Below, in pieces: positions 19,501 through 27,418 of a stretch of 64,000 bases of DNA. This DNA comes from Streptomyces sp. cg36 (GTDB lineage: Bacteria; Actinomycetota; Actinomycetes; Streptomycetales; Streptomycetaceae). The notes under the pieces are model-generated. The model was not told the origin of the DNA. It made no database searches and was given only the letters and a program-made list of their open reading frames with translations. Position numbers and translations under genes: made by a program. Position 1 is the first letter of the stretch. Each line of letters starts with the position of its first letter. Location of the stretch: contig NZ_CP163520.1 of NCBI RefSeq assembly GCF_041080675.1, positions 6,229,501-6,293,500 on the forward strand. Direction: 5' to 3'.

Positions 19501-20303
19501 TCCTGAAGGAGCTGGGCGTGGTCTCGGCCAAGCGGCTCCGGGACGCCGGGCACGGCGAGACCGTCCTGGTCGCGGGCGCCAAGGCGGCCACCCAGACCCC
19601 GCCCGTCCGCTCCGGCCAGCGGGTCATCTTCACCACGCTGGACGACGGAACGGGCCTGGTCGACCTGGCCTTCTTCGGCGACAGCCACGCCGCCTGCGCG
19701 CACACCGTCTTCCATTCCTGGCTCCTTCTGGTACGAGGGGTGGTGCAGCGGCGCGGCCCGCGCAGCCTGAGCGTGGTGGGCGCCGCGGCCTGGAACCTGG
19801 CCGAGCTGGTCGAACTCCGCCGCGAGGGCGGCCTGGACGCGGTCTCCGCCCACCTGTCGGCCCCGGCGACCGGCGGGGCGGGGGAGGCCGACGGGTCGAG
19901 GAGTGGCGAGGGGGCGGGCGGGGACGACGGATCGAAGGGGAGTGATGGGCCGAAGGGGAATGACGGGCTGACGGGGAACGAAGGATTGAAGGGGAACGAG
20001 GGGTTGGCGGGGAGCAAGGGGCCGACCGGGAGTGAGGGGCTGGGCCCGGCCAGCGACGGAACCGCCGCCCGCCGCGCCGCCTCGGCCGACGGTGGGACCG
20101 GCCGCACTGCCCCCGCCGCCGACGGAACCGGCCGCGCTGTCCCGGCCGCCGATGGGGACCGTCCCGCCTCCGCCGGCGACGGGCGCCGCATCGAGCTGCC
20201 CACGGGGTACCGGATGAACCCCTGGGCCGACCTCCAGCCCGCCGGTGAACGCGCCGCCACCGGGCGGAAGTTGTGGCACCAGAGCCCCGGGAGCGCCGGA
20301 TGA
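16572..20303 (+). CDS. dnaE2: Error-prone DNA polymerase III alpha subunit DnaE2
   Basis: This 1243-residue C-family polymerase starts with a PHP domain (FTHLRTVSGYSLRYGASHPERLAERAAERGM). It carries the catalytic aspartates in LPDIDIDVES near residue 425 and the finger/palm motif SYGFCKAHAVAFAVPTYQSAWLKAHHP. GTG 16572 is preferred because AGGAGG (16561-16566) lies 5 nt upstream. DnaE2 does translesion synthesis with ImuA'/ImuB partners. The gene overlaps an ImuB-like gene by 4 nt and follows a LexA box. A collagen-like Gly-X-Y stretch is inserted between the OB domain and the C-terminal tail LPTGYRMNPWADLQPAG. Confidence 0.93.
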   Translation: MPGFTHLRTVSGYSLRYGASHPERLAERAAERGMDALALTDRDTLAGAVRFAKACAAAGVRPLFGVDLAVPEHPLEQPKGPAGSQRPRTPVRGGAFIDESAPRAAFLARDGATGWAELCRLITAAHTATGQPLLSWSALPASGLTVLLGPESEVGRALAAGRPDRAARLLAPWRELYGDALRLEAVHHGRAGTGPGSLRLAARTVGFAAEQGVPAVLTNAVRYADAGLGPVADVLDAARRLVPVDPRKGLDSGERWLKDPAAMARAAERVAEAAGLRRDTAHRLLAVTEETAAACLVDPAEELGLQTYSYFPEPHLVGAADRTPQRVLASRAAAAMVLRGHAGERAYWERMHHELDIIAFHGFASYFLTVAQVVDDIRKMGIRVAARGSSAGSLVNHLLGIAHADPVEHGLLMERFLSTRRRVLPDIDIDVESARRLDVYRAIIDRFGTDRVATVAMPETYRVRHAVRDVGAALSMDPAEIDRIAKSFPHIRARDARAAMAELPELREVAAEQGRHGRLWELVEALDALPRGTAMHPCGVLLSNASLLRRTPVVATSGEGFPMSQFDKEDVEDLGLLKLDVLGVRMQSAMAHAVAEIGRTTGRTPDLDDPREVPPGDLPTYRLIRSTETLGCFQIESPGQRDLIGRLQPSTFHDLVVDISLFRPGPVAADMVRPFIEARHGRVPVRHPHEDLADVLGETYGVVVFHEQIIAMIDIMTGCGRGEADRVRRGLSDPESQEKARVWFAGHAAGRNYSAEVIDRTWEIIKAFGSYGFCKAHAVAFAVPTYQSAWLKAHHPAAFYAGLLTHDPGMYPKRLLLADARRRGVPILPVDVNRSSAVHRIELVYNSRVWGLRLALADVQGISEAETARIEQEQPYSSLLDFWRRARPSRPVAERLAQVGALDAFGGNRRDLLLHLAELHRAQRAAGSGGGQLPLGDGRRTARAGLPDLDDAERLSAELGVLGMDTSRHLMVDHETFLKELGVVSAKRLRDAGHGETVLVAGAKAATQTPPVRSGQRVIFTTLDDGTGLVDLAFFGDSHAACAHTVFHSWLLLVRGVVQRRGPRSLSVVGAAAWNLAELVELRREGGLDAVSAHLSAPATGGAGEADGSRSGEGAGGDDGSKGSDGPKGNDGLTGNEGLKGNEGLAGSKGPTGSEGLGPASDGTAARRAASADGGTGRTAPAADGTGRAVPAADGDRPASAGDGRRIELPTGYRMNPWADLQPAGERAATGRKLWHQSPGSAG
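19923..20039 (+). repeat. Collagen-like X-Y-Gly repeat inside dnaE2
   Basis: Thirteen consecutive X-Y-Gly triplets (for example SKG, SDG, PKG, NDG, LTG, NEG, LKG) form a charged low-complexity insert near the C-terminus of DnaE2. The DNA consists of degenerate 18-bp units with GGGGAA/GGGGAG cores, pointing to slippage expansion. Confidence 0.85.
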
Positions 20304-21337
20304 TCCTCTACGTACGGTTCCATCTGCCTCCCGCGCCGACGGCTCCCTCCGCTTCCGCCGGTGCCTCCGCTCCTCCTGTTCCCTCCGTCGCGGACGCCGG
20401 GCCGGAGGCGGCCCTCCCCGCGCTGCTCTCGGTGCTCGGCGGCCTCACCCCGGCCGTCCAGGCGCTGCCCCCGGACGCCGCACTCGTCGATGTGCGCGGC
20501 GCCGAACGGTACTTCGGGTGGAACGCGGCCCGGCTCGCCTCCGTCATCCGTGTCCGGACCCTCGCCCACCGGGGGGTGGACTGCACCATCGGGGCCGGGC
20601 CCAACCCCATGCTGGCCAGGATGGCCGCCCGGACCGCCCGGCCGGGCACGACCCTGGTGCTGTCCCCGGACGAGGTGACGGAGTTCCTGACGGGGAAGCC
20701 CGTCGTCGCGCTGGACGGGGTCGGCCCGGCGACCGCCCGCACCCTCTGCTCGTACGGACTCGACTCGGTCGACCGGCTCGCCGCCGCGCCTCTCGCCACC
20801 CTGCAGCGGATCGTGGGCGCCCGGGCCGGCCGCGAACTCCACGAACGGGCGCGGGGAACCGACCGCACGGCCGTGGTGCCGAACGCCGCCGCCCGCTCCC
20901 TCGGCGGCGAACGCTCCTTCCCCCGCGACGAGCTGGACCCCGATCGCCTGCGCCGCGCGCTGCTCTCCCTCACCGAGGAGCTGGGCGCCCGGCTGCGCGG
21001 TACCGGCCAGGTGTGCGGCTCGCTGACGCTCACCGTCCGGTACGCCGACCGGTCCACCACCACGCGGAGCCGCGCCCTGCGCGAGTCCACGGCGCACTCC
21101 CCGGCGCTCACCGCGCTGGCCTACGCGATCCATGAGTCGCTCGGCCTCCAACGGGCCCGGGTGCGGGGCGTCTCCCTGCGGGCCGAGGGGCTGACACCCG
21201 CCGAACTCGCCTCCCGCCAGCTCACGTTCGACCCGGCGGACGGCCGGTCCCGCCGCATCGAGGCCGCGGCCGACCGCGCCCGCGCCCGCTTCGGCCCGAC
21301 GGCCGTCGTCCCGGGCACACTGGCCGACGCGGCCTGA
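20300..21337 (+). CDS. Y-family DNA polymerase-like protein (ImuB-type mutasome partner)
   Basis: This 345-residue protein resembles the ImuB/DinB family: a helix-hairpin-helix region (ALDGVGPATARTLCSYGLDSVDRLAAAPLATLQRIVG) followed by a little-finger-like domain (CGSLTLTVRYADRSTTTRSR). The canonical catalytic acidic motifs of Pol IV are not visible; the N-terminus is ILYVRFHLPP and the palm reads ALVDVRGAERYFG. It is therefore probably a non-catalytic adaptor like ImuB. ATG overlaps the dnaE2 stop (ATGA). No imuA' is adjacent. The N-terminal 40 residues are Pro/Ala-rich. Confidence 0.75.
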   Translation: MILYVRFHLPPAPTAPSASAGASAPPVPSVADAGPEAALPALLSVLGGLTPAVQALPPDAALVDVRGAERYFGWNAARLASVIRVRTLAHRGVDCTIGAGPNPMLARMAARTARPGTTLVLSPDEVTEFLTGKPVVALDGVGPATARTLCSYGLDSVDRLAAAPLATLQRIVGARAGRELHERARGTDRTAVVPNAAARSLGGERSFPRDELDPDRLRRALLSLTEELGARLRGTGQVCGSLTLTVRYADRSTTTRSRALRESTAHSPALTALAYAIHESLGLQRARVRGVSLRAEGLTPAELASRQLTFDPADGRSRRIEAAADRARARFGPTAVVPGTLADAA

Positions 21338-21485
21338 CTCCTCCCTTTCCCCTCCCCTCCCCTCCTCGCCCCTTCCCTTTCCTCCACGCACCGGTCGACG
21401 ACGCCCTCGCCGCCGAGATCGCCGCGGCGCTGCCCCATCTGCTCGCGGCCGGGAAAGCGACGCCGAACGGCGACACGCCAGTTTT

Positions 21486-21525
21486 TACTGACGCGTAACT
21501 TCACTCCGGAGCTACTCGTGCGTAA
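21486..21525 (+). promoter_or_regulatory. Direct repeat TACTnnnGCGTAA upstream of the lipase
   Basis: Two 13-mers sharing TACT...GCGTAA lie at 21486-21498 and 21513-21525, a 27-bp period. The first is also an imperfect palindrome (TTAC...GTAA at 21485-21498). They sit 80-120 bp before the lipase start, consistent with an operator or activator site. Confidence 0.35.
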
Positions 21526-21604
21526 TTTGGCGTGAGTACCGCACTTGTGGTCCGGATCACAGGGCGCCCTCGCAACTCCCCTTGAGCCGCAAGGAGATGG
21601 CCCG

Positions 21605-22480
21605 ATGCTGCCCCGGAACCCCCGTTCTTCCTGGAAACGCGTGCTCGGACCGCTGGCGGCGGCGCTGCTCGCCGCCGTGGTCACGGCCGGTCCCGCCGCC
21701 GCGCAGACGCAGTCCGCGCCCAGCAGCGGCTGGAACGACTACACGTGCAGACCCTCCGCCGCCCACCCCCGCCCCGTCGTCCTGGTCCACGGGACGTTCG
21801 GGAACTCCGTCGACAACTGGCTGGCTCTCGCCCCCTACCTGGTCAACCGGGGCTACTGCGTCTTCTCCCTCGACTACGGCCAGCTCCCCGGAGTGCCGCT
21901 CTTCAACGGCCTCGGCCCCATCGACAAATCGGCCGAACAGCTCGACCGTTTCGTAGACGAAGTGCTCGCCGCGACCGGCGCCCCCAAGGCCGATCTGGTG
22001 GGCCACTCGCAGGGCGGAATGATGCCCCGCTGGTACCTGAAGTTCCTGGGCGGCGCCGCCAAGGTGAACGCCCTGGTCGGCATCGCGCCCGACAACCACG
22101 GCACCACCCTTGACGGCCTCACGGCGCTGCTCCCCTACTTCCCCGGCGCCGCCGACCTGCTCAAGCGCGCCACCCCCGGCCTCACCGACCAGGTGGCCGG
22201 CTCACCGTTCCTGACCAAGCTCAACGCGGACGGCGACACCGTCCCCGGGGTCCACTACACCGTCATCTCCAGCCAGTACGACGAGGTGGTCACCCCCTAC
22301 CGCTCGCAGTTCCTCAGTGGTCCCGACGTCCACAACGTCCTCATCCAGGACAAGTGCCTCCTCGACCTCTCCGAGCACGTGGCCATCGGTCTGACCGACC
22401 GCATCGCCTACCACGAGGTGGTCAACGCGCTGGACCCCGCGCACGCCACGCCCACCACCTGCGCCTCCGTCATCGGCTGA
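21605..22480 (+). CDS. Secreted alpha/beta-fold lipase
   Basis: This 291-residue protein has a clear signal peptide (RNPRSSWKRVLGPLAAALLAAVVTAGPAAAQ). Secreted bacterial lipase features follow: VVLVHGTFGNSVDNW for the oxyanion region, the nucleophile elbow GHSQGG, VGIAPDNHGTTLDGL, then an Asp in SSQYDEVVTPY and a His in DLSEHVAIGLTD. It resembles the Streptomyces extracellular lipase/esterase family acting on acylglycerols. The start follows AAGGAG. It is convergent with the LPMO gene across a strong terminator. Confidence 0.85.
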   Translation: MLPRNPRSSWKRVLGPLAAALLAAVVTAGPAAAQTQSAPSSGWNDYTCRPSAAHPRPVVLVHGTFGNSVDNWLALAPYLVNRGYCVFSLDYGQLPGVPLFNGLGPIDKSAEQLDRFVDEVLAATGAPKADLVGHSQGGMMPRWYLKFLGGAAKVNALVGIAPDNHGTTLDGLTALLPYFPGAADLLKRATPGLTDQVAGSPFLTKLNADGDTVPGVHYTVISSQYDEVVTPYRSQFLSGPDVHNVLIQDKCLLDLSEHVAIGLTDRIAYHEVVNALDPAHATPTTCASVIG

Positions 22481-22504
22481 GTCCAGGCGTCCTCTCCGAC
22501 GAGA

Positions 22505-22561
22505 GCGGCCCCCTTCACGCCTACGCAGTCGTACCTACGTAGCAGGTACGAAGGGGGCCGC
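22505..22561. terminator. Nested bidirectional hairpin between lipase and LPMO genes
   Basis: A perfect 12-bp inverted repeat (GCGGCCCCCTTC, 22505-22516, with 22550-22561) encloses a second 6-bp inverted repeat (GTACCT 22531-22536 with AGGTAC 22544-22549). It lies exactly between two convergent genes. Confidence 0.85.
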
Positions 22562-22601
22562 GTCCCGCGCGCGCCGGGCGGGGTGCCGGGAACCGCGTCC
22601 G

Positions 22602-23663
22602 TCAGTCGCCGCGGCGTCCGGCCGGGGCGGTCCTGCGGCGGACCGTCAGGAAGAGCACCGCGGCACCCGCCGTCAGGGCTCCGGCGCCGCCGATCGCGAA
22701 GTACGGGGTGGAGCTGTCGCCGCCCGTCTCGGCGAGGTTCCCACCGGTGGTCGAGGCGTCGGAGGTGTCCGCGACCGTGGCCGCGGCCACGCCGTCGGCC
22801 TGCGGCGCGTTGCCGTGCGCCTCCTTGGCCGTGCCCTGCGCGCCGCTCGCCCCGTGCTTCTCGGAGGCGGGCCCGGCCGGTGCCCCGGCGCCGGTGTTCG
22901 CGTCGTCGTCACCGTGGCCGTGGTGCTCCACGGTGGACTTGGCGGCGCCGTCCTCGATCTGCCGCTCGGTGGGGGCGGACGCGGTCGGTGCCGGAGCGGT
23001 CCCGCCGTTCCCGCCGTCCCCGCCCGTGTCCTTGCCGAACACCACGTCCGAGCAGGTGTAGAACGCCTCCGGGCTGTCCGAGCGCTGCCAGATCGAATAG
23101 ACCAGGTGGCGGCCGGACTTGGCGGGCAGGGTGGCGTCGAAGACGTAGTCGCCGCCGCGCATCCCCGGGTCCGTCACCCTGGCGAACGGCTTGGCCTCCA
23201 GGTCGGACCACTTCAGCGGCTTGGTGGGGTCGTAGCCGTCCTTGGTGATGTACAGCTCGAACGTGCCCCGGTGGGGAGCGGTGCCCTTGTAGTGGAAGGT
23301 GTGCCGCCCGGCGGTCAGCTTCGTCGACGGCCAGTCCGCGCGCGCGAGGTCGAGCCCCTTGTACTTGTCGTTGCCCGCGCTGCACAGCTTGCCGTCGGGG
23401 ATGATCTGCTTCGACTTGCCCGCCGCGTTGGCGATGTTGACGGCGTTCCAGTCGTAGAGGGCCTGCGTACCGCCGGTGGCGACGGCCGCCTTGCACGCGG
23501 CGGAACGCGGGTGCTCCGGACCCTCGGCATAGCAGGCGGAGACCCGGCTGACCGGGTCCGTCATCGAACCGTGGGCGAGCGCCGGACCGGCCGCCAGCCC
23601 GGCCAGCACCAGCGGCACGAGGGTCAGGGAAGCGGCGGTGGCGGCCTTGCGACGAGCGGTCAT
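22602..23663 (-). CDS. AA10 lytic polysaccharide monooxygenase with sortase signal
   Basis: This 353-residue secreted copper enzyme has a signal peptide ending ALA at residue 30, which exposes His31 as the N-terminal brace histidine. His131 in TAPHRGTFELYITK is the likely second ligand, and GRHLVYSIWQRSDSPEAFYTCSDV is typical of AA10. It should oxidatively cleave chitin or cellulose. A long Ala/Thr/Gly linker leads to LAETG (310-314), a hydrophobic helix and an RRR tail, an actinobacterial LAXTG-type sorting signal. The enzyme is therefore probably cell-wall anchored rather than free. AAGGAG precedes the ATG. Confidence 0.92.
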   Translation of the reverse strand: MTARRKAATAASLTLVPLVLAGLAAGPALAHGSMTDPVSRVSACYAEGPEHPRSAACKAAVATGGTQALYDWNAVNIANAAGKSKQIIPDGKLCSAGNDKYKGLDLARADWPSTKLTAGRHTFHYKGTAPHRGTFELYITKDGYDPTKPLKWSDLEAKPFARVTDPGMRGGDYVFDATLPAKSGRHLVYSIWQRSDSPEAFYTCSDVVFGKDTGGDGGNGGTAPAPTASAPTERQIEDGAAKSTVEHHGHGDDDANTGAGAPAGPASEKHGASGAQGTAKEAHGNAPQADGVAAATVADTSDASTTGGNLAETGGDSSTPYFAIGGAGALTAGAAVLFLTVRRRTAPAGRRGD

Positions 23664-23829
23664 CGTGGCGGTTCTCCTTCGGTGCTGCACGGGGTGGGCG
23701 TGGAGCACGCTAGCCGCCGAAAACCGCGAAATCGGCTGCTGGGAGGGGGTGATGACGATCCTTATGGCGCCGTTAAGGGGTGACTCAGCGACGGTTAAGA
23801 ACGGGCGCCTCCGGCCGTACGGTGGGGGC

Positions 23830-24393
23830 ATGATCCATACGAACGACGGCTCGACAGCCCACCCCCACGGCAGCTCGGACGACCGCCGGGGAGACCGGCC
23901 GGGGATCCGCCCGGACGGCCGGGGGAGCGCCGAGGTCAGGCCCGCCACGGCCGGTGACGTGGCCCGGGTGAAGGAGGTCACCGATGCGGCGTACGGCCAC
24001 TACGTGGAGCGCATCGGGGTGGTCCCCGCACCCATGGAGGCCGACCACGCGGCGAACGTGGCCGAGGGGCTGGTGTTCGTCCTGGGCGAGCCGGTCGCCG
24101 GGGTGCTGGTGCTGGTCCCGGAGGCGGACCACCTCTTCCTGGACTCGATCGCGGTGCACCCCGACGTCAGGGGCTCGGGCCTCGGCGGGCGGCTGCTCCA
24201 CTACGTCGAGGAGCACGCCCGACGGCTCGGCCTGCCCGAAGTGCGCCTCTACACCAACGCCATGATGTGGGAGAACCGGCAGATGTACCCCCGACTCGGG
24301 TACGAGTTCGTGGAGCGGCGCGTGGACGGGCCGTACGACCGGTTCCACTACCGCAAGGTCCTGGCCGCACCGGTGGATCCGACGGCCGGATGA
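23830..24393 (+). CDS. GNAT-family N-acetyltransferase
   Basis: This 187-residue protein has about 35 disordered N-terminal residues and then the GNAT fold: VRPATAGDVARVKEVTDAAYGHYVERIG, FLDSIAVHPDVRGSGLGGRLLHYVEEHARRLG (acetyl-CoA pyrophosphate loop) and the NRQMYPRLGYEFVERR finish. The substrate is unknown. It is divergent from the LPMO gene across a 166-bp spacer and is followed 45 bp later by a methyltransferase gene. Confidence 0.85.
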   Translation: MIHTNDGSTAHPHGSSDDRRGDRPGIRPDGRGSAEVRPATAGDVARVKEVTDAAYGHYVERIGVVPAPMEADHAANVAEGLVFVLGEPVAGVLVLVPEADHLFLDSIAVHPDVRGSGLGGRLLHYVEEHARRLGLPEVRLYTNAMMWENRQMYPRLGYEFVERRVDGPYDRFHYRKVLAAPVDPTAG

Positions 24394-24437
24394 GCTCGGC
24401 GGGGGCCGTTGTCAGTGGCGGGTGTCACGATCGGTGC

Positions 24438-25145
24438 ATGAACATCGACCGCGTCCGAACGGACCTCCAGCAGCCTGCCGTGGACCTCACCGGGTCCTTC
24501 GCGGACCTCACCGGGTCCGTCGCGGAACGCCGCTCGCCCGTCGCGGACCCCGGCGACTGGGACGTGGCCGCCGCCACGTTCGACGACGAGGCCGACCACG
24601 GGCTGCGCGATCCGGCCGTGCGGGCGGCGTGGGACCGGCGGATGGGCCAGTGGCTGCCGGAAGTTCCGGGGGACCTGGTCGATCTGGGGTGCGGTACGGG
24701 AAGCCTCTCGCTGCTCGCGGCCGGGCGCGGGCACCGGGTGACGGCCGTGGACCTCTCGCCCAGGATGACCGAGCTGGCCCGCGCCAAGCTGGCGGGCACG
24801 GGCGCACGCGTGCTGACCGGCGACGCGGCCCGGCCGCCGGTGGAGGGGCGGGAGTTCGACGTGGTGCTGGCCCGGCACGTGGTGTGGGCGCTGGCCGATC
24901 CCGCCGGGGCGCTGCGGCACTGGTGGTCCATGCTGCGGCCCGGCGGACGACTGGTCCTGGTCGAGGGGGTCTGGGGCAGCACCGGCATACCCGCCGAGCG
25001 CCTCACCGACGTGCTCATACCACTCGGCGCGGCGGCCGTACGGTACGAGCGGCTGTCCGGTGACGCCACGCTGTGGGGGCGCGAAGTGGACGACGAGCGG
25101 TACGTGGTGGTGGCGGTCGACCGGGCGCCCGGCCCGGCCGGCTAG
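24438..25145 (+). CDS. Class I SAM-dependent methyltransferase
   Basis: This 235-residue enzyme has motif I LVDLGCGTGSLSLLAAGRGHRVTAVDLS near residues 77-105, followed by DVVLARHVVWALADP and LRPGGRLVLVEGVWG (motifs IV and V region). The N-terminus has two tandem TGSFADLTGSVAE-like units. The substrate cannot be deduced. Its 3' end overlaps the end of the convergent DUF402 gene by 4 bp. Confidence 0.85.
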   Translation: MNIDRVRTDLQQPAVDLTGSFADLTGSVAERRSPVADPGDWDVAAATFDDEADHGLRDPAVRAAWDRRMGQWLPEVPGDLVDLGCGTGSLSLLAAGRGHRVTAVDLSPRMTELARAKLAGTGARVLTGDAARPPVEGREFDVVLARHVVWALADPAGALRHWWSMLRPGGRLVLVEGVWGSTGIPAERLTDVLIPLGAAAVRYERLSGDATLWGREVDDERYVVVAVDRAPGPAG

Positions 25146-25642
25146 TCGATCAGCTCCGTCAACTTGCCCCTCTTGGCCAGCAGTTCCAGCTCGTCCAGGG
25201 CCTGTACGGCGCGGGCCGCCGCGTCCGGGTCGCGCTCGGCCAGGCCGCTCTCCTCGAACTCGTCCTCGTCCAGTCGCAGCACGGTGGCACCGTCGGCGGA
25301 GACCCACAGATCGAGGTCGAGGTCCTCGACGACCACCTCCGTGCCGTCCACCACGGCGGGCCGGGTGATGTCGCAGTACCAGCCCTTCAGCGTCGCGTCG
25401 GCCGTCCGGACCTCCTTCACCGAGTACCAGCGGTCCCGCCAGTAGTGCTCGGTGAAGACGTCGCCCGGCTCGAACCGGACGAAGCCGAAGTCACGGACGC
25501 CGTCCGAGGCCCAGGCGGCGCGCACGCTGAGGCGGACACCGTCGTCGGCCACCAGGGACGCCGGGTAACTGATCTTCGTACGTCCCGACTTGACCAGATT
25601 GATCGAGAGGAGGGAGCCGGATGCGGACGAGGTCGCGGGCAT
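25142..25642 (-). CDS. DUF402 domain protein
   Basis: This 166-residue protein has the DUF402 (FomD/NtdP-like) signature: WRDRWYSVKEVRTADATLKGWYCDI, VVVEDLDLDLWVSADG and LRLDEDEFEESGL. Family members with this arrangement of Asp residues include nucleotide phosphatases and FomD-type hydrolases. The Asp-rich strand would bind divalent metal. The cellular role here is unknown. ATG 25642 follows GGAG. Confidence 0.8.
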   Translation of the reverse strand: MPATSSASGSLLSINLVKSGRTKISYPASLVADDGVRLSVRAAWASDGVRDFGFVRFEPGDVFTEHYWRDRWYSVKEVRTADATLKGWYCDITRPAVVDGTEVVVEDLDLDLWVSADGATVLRLDEDEFEESGLAERDPDAAARAVQALDELELLAKRGKLTELID

Positions 25643-25765
25643 GACGTATCTCCGTTGCGCAGTTTTCCTGGGGGAACCACCGGTCAAGGAGTCGCACGTT
25701 ACGTGCGGGGCGCGGGCGGGTGCCTCCCATTTTCGCCGGGTGCGGCGGAGGGGGAGAATCGGGCT

Positions 25766-26140
25766 GTGACCCTGAAGATCGTCATTGACCAGGAAGCCGC
25801 GAGCGCGCCGTACGAGCAGCTGCGGGCACAGATCGCCGAGCGGGCGCGGGCGGGGGTGCTGCCCGTGGGGTACAAGCTGCCCACGGTGCGCGGCCTCGCC
25901 GAGGAGCTCGGCCTGGCCGCCAACACCGTGGCCAAGGCGTACCGCGCCCTGGAAGCGGACGGGGTGATCGAGACGCGCGGACGCAACGGCACGTTCGTCG
26001 CGGCGGCGGGCGACGCGGCGGACCGGCGGGCAGCCGCCGCCGCACGCACCTACGCGGAGGACGTCCGCCGACTGGGGCTGGACCGTGAGGCGGCCCTGGC
26101 CGCGGCGGCCCAGGCGGTGCGGGCGGTGTACGGGGAATGA
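25766..26140 (+). CDS. Short GntR-family (YtrA-type) regulator
   Basis: This 124-residue protein consists almost entirely of a winged helix: PYEQLRAQIAERARAGVLPVGYKLPTVRGLAEELGLAANTVAKAYRALEADGVIETRGRNGTFV. A short helical tail of about 45 residues is too small for an effector domain, so it is the YtrA type. GTG start with GGAGGGGGAG upstream. No ABC transporter lies next to it, so its target is unclear. Confidence 0.85.
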   Translation: MTLKIVIDQEAASAPYEQLRAQIAERARAGVLPVGYKLPTVRGLAEELGLAANTVAKAYRALEADGVIETRGRNGTFVAAAGDAADRRAAAAARTYAEDVRRLGLDREAALAAAAQAVRAVYGE

Positions 26141-26176
26141 GCCGGGGCGGGCCGCGCCACGGCCCACCCCGCCTCC

Positions 26177-27271
26177 TCACAAGTACAGCCCGGAGTCCGT
26201 GCTGTCCCGCTGGTCCGGGACGCCGGGGGCCGCGGTGCCCCGGCGCAGGGCGAAGAGTTCGGCCAGGGTGGCGCCCTCGCGGCCGATGCCTTCCTCCGTG
26301 CCCAGCCACGTCACCGCCTCGCGGCGGGTCATGGGGCCCACCTCGATACGGGCCAGACAGCGGCCGGGGCGGACCACCGCGGGGTGGAGCCGCTCCAGGT
26401 CCTCGTTGGTCGTGACGCCGACCAGCACGTTGCGCCCCTGGCCGAGCAGTCCGTCCGTCAGGTTCAGCAGCCGGGAAAGGGCCTGGCCCGCCGTGTGCTT
26501 GGCCTCGCCCCGGATCAGCTCGTCGCAGTCCTCCAGCAACAGCAGCCGCCAGCGGCCCTTGGCCGAGCCGTCGTCCTCGCCGATCGCGATGTCCATCAGA
26601 TAGCCGACGTCGTTGAAGAGGCGCTCCGGGTCCAGCACGCAGTCCACCTGGCACCAGTCGCGCCAGGAGCGGGCCAGGGTGCGCAGCGCGGACGTCTTGC
26701 CGGTGCCCGGCGGGCCGTGGAGCAGCAGCAGGCGGCCCGCGATGTCGTCCGGCGTCACCTTCATCAGGCGGTCCATCGCCTCGGCCACCGGCGCCGTGTA
26801 GTTGGGCCGCACCTCGTCCCAGGTGCCGGCGGCGATCTGGCGGGTGGTGCGGTGCGGGCCGCGGCGCGGCGACATGTACCAGAAGCCCATCGTCACGTTC
26901 TCCGGCATCGGGGCCGGCTCGTCCTCCGCGCCCTCGGTGGCCTGCTTCAGGACGCGCTCGGCGAGGGCCTCGCTGGTGGCGGTGACCGTGACGTCCGCGC
27001 CCCGGTTCCAGCGCGAGACGAGCAGCGTCCAGCCCTCGCCCTCGGCGAGCGTGGCGCTGCGGTCGTCGTCCCGCGCCGAACGCAGCACGGTCGCGCCGGG
27101 CGGCAGCAGGCTGACGCCCTTCTTCACCCGGTCGATGGAGGAGCTGTGCGAGAACGGCTGCTCGCCCGTGGCGAACCGGCCGAGGAACAGCGCGTCGACG
27201 ACGTCGGACGGGGAGTCGCTGTCATCTACATTCAGCCGGATCGGCAGCGTCGCTTCAGGGTTCGCGGACAT
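26177..27271 (-). CDS. AAA ATPase with DUF5925-type N-terminal domain
   Basis: This 364-residue cytoplasmic protein has an N-terminal domain of about 150 residues (VDALFLGRFATGEQPFSHSSSIDRV). An AAA module follows with Walker A LLHGPPGTGKTSALRTL, Walker B LLLLEDCDEL, sensor GVTTNEDLERLHPAVVRPGR and a C-terminal lid. It is likely an oligomeric remodelling ATPase of unknown client. ATG 27280 is an alternative start. It is divergent from the GH39-like gene. Confidence 0.8.
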   Translation of the reverse strand: MSANPEATLPIRLNVDDSDSPSDVVDALFLGRFATGEQPFSHSSSIDRVKKGVSLLPPGATVLRSARDDDRSATLAEGEGWTLLVSRWNRGADVTVTATSEALAERVLKQATEGAEDEPAPMPENVTMGFWYMSPRRGPHRTTRQIAAGTWDEVRPNYTAPVAEAMDRLMKVTPDDIAGRLLLLHGPPGTGKTSALRTLARSWRDWCQVDCVLDPERLFNDVGYLMDIAIGEDDGSAKGRWRLLLLEDCDELIRGEAKHTAGQALSRLLNLTDGLLGQGRNVLVGVTTNEDLERLHPAVVRPGRCLARIEVGPMTRREAVTWLGTEEGIGREGATLAELFALRRGTAAPGVPDQRDSTDSGLYL

Positions 27272-27418
27272 GCCTTCCATGATCCGGCAACACGCCCCGC
27301 CGTGCACGGTGTTTTGTCCCGTTGCACCGGGCCGGGAACCCGGCGCGGGGTGTGGGGCGTTCCCTCTTCGTCCGGTGGAAACCGTCCGAAAGGCAGCACC
27401 TCGTCGATAGGCTGATTT

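Noticed and set aside
21338..21480. Possible extra gene after the Y-family polymerase gene
   Set aside because: A short frame (VDDALAAEIAAALPHLL...) has no ribosome site or plausible start and is followed by regulatory-looking repeats.
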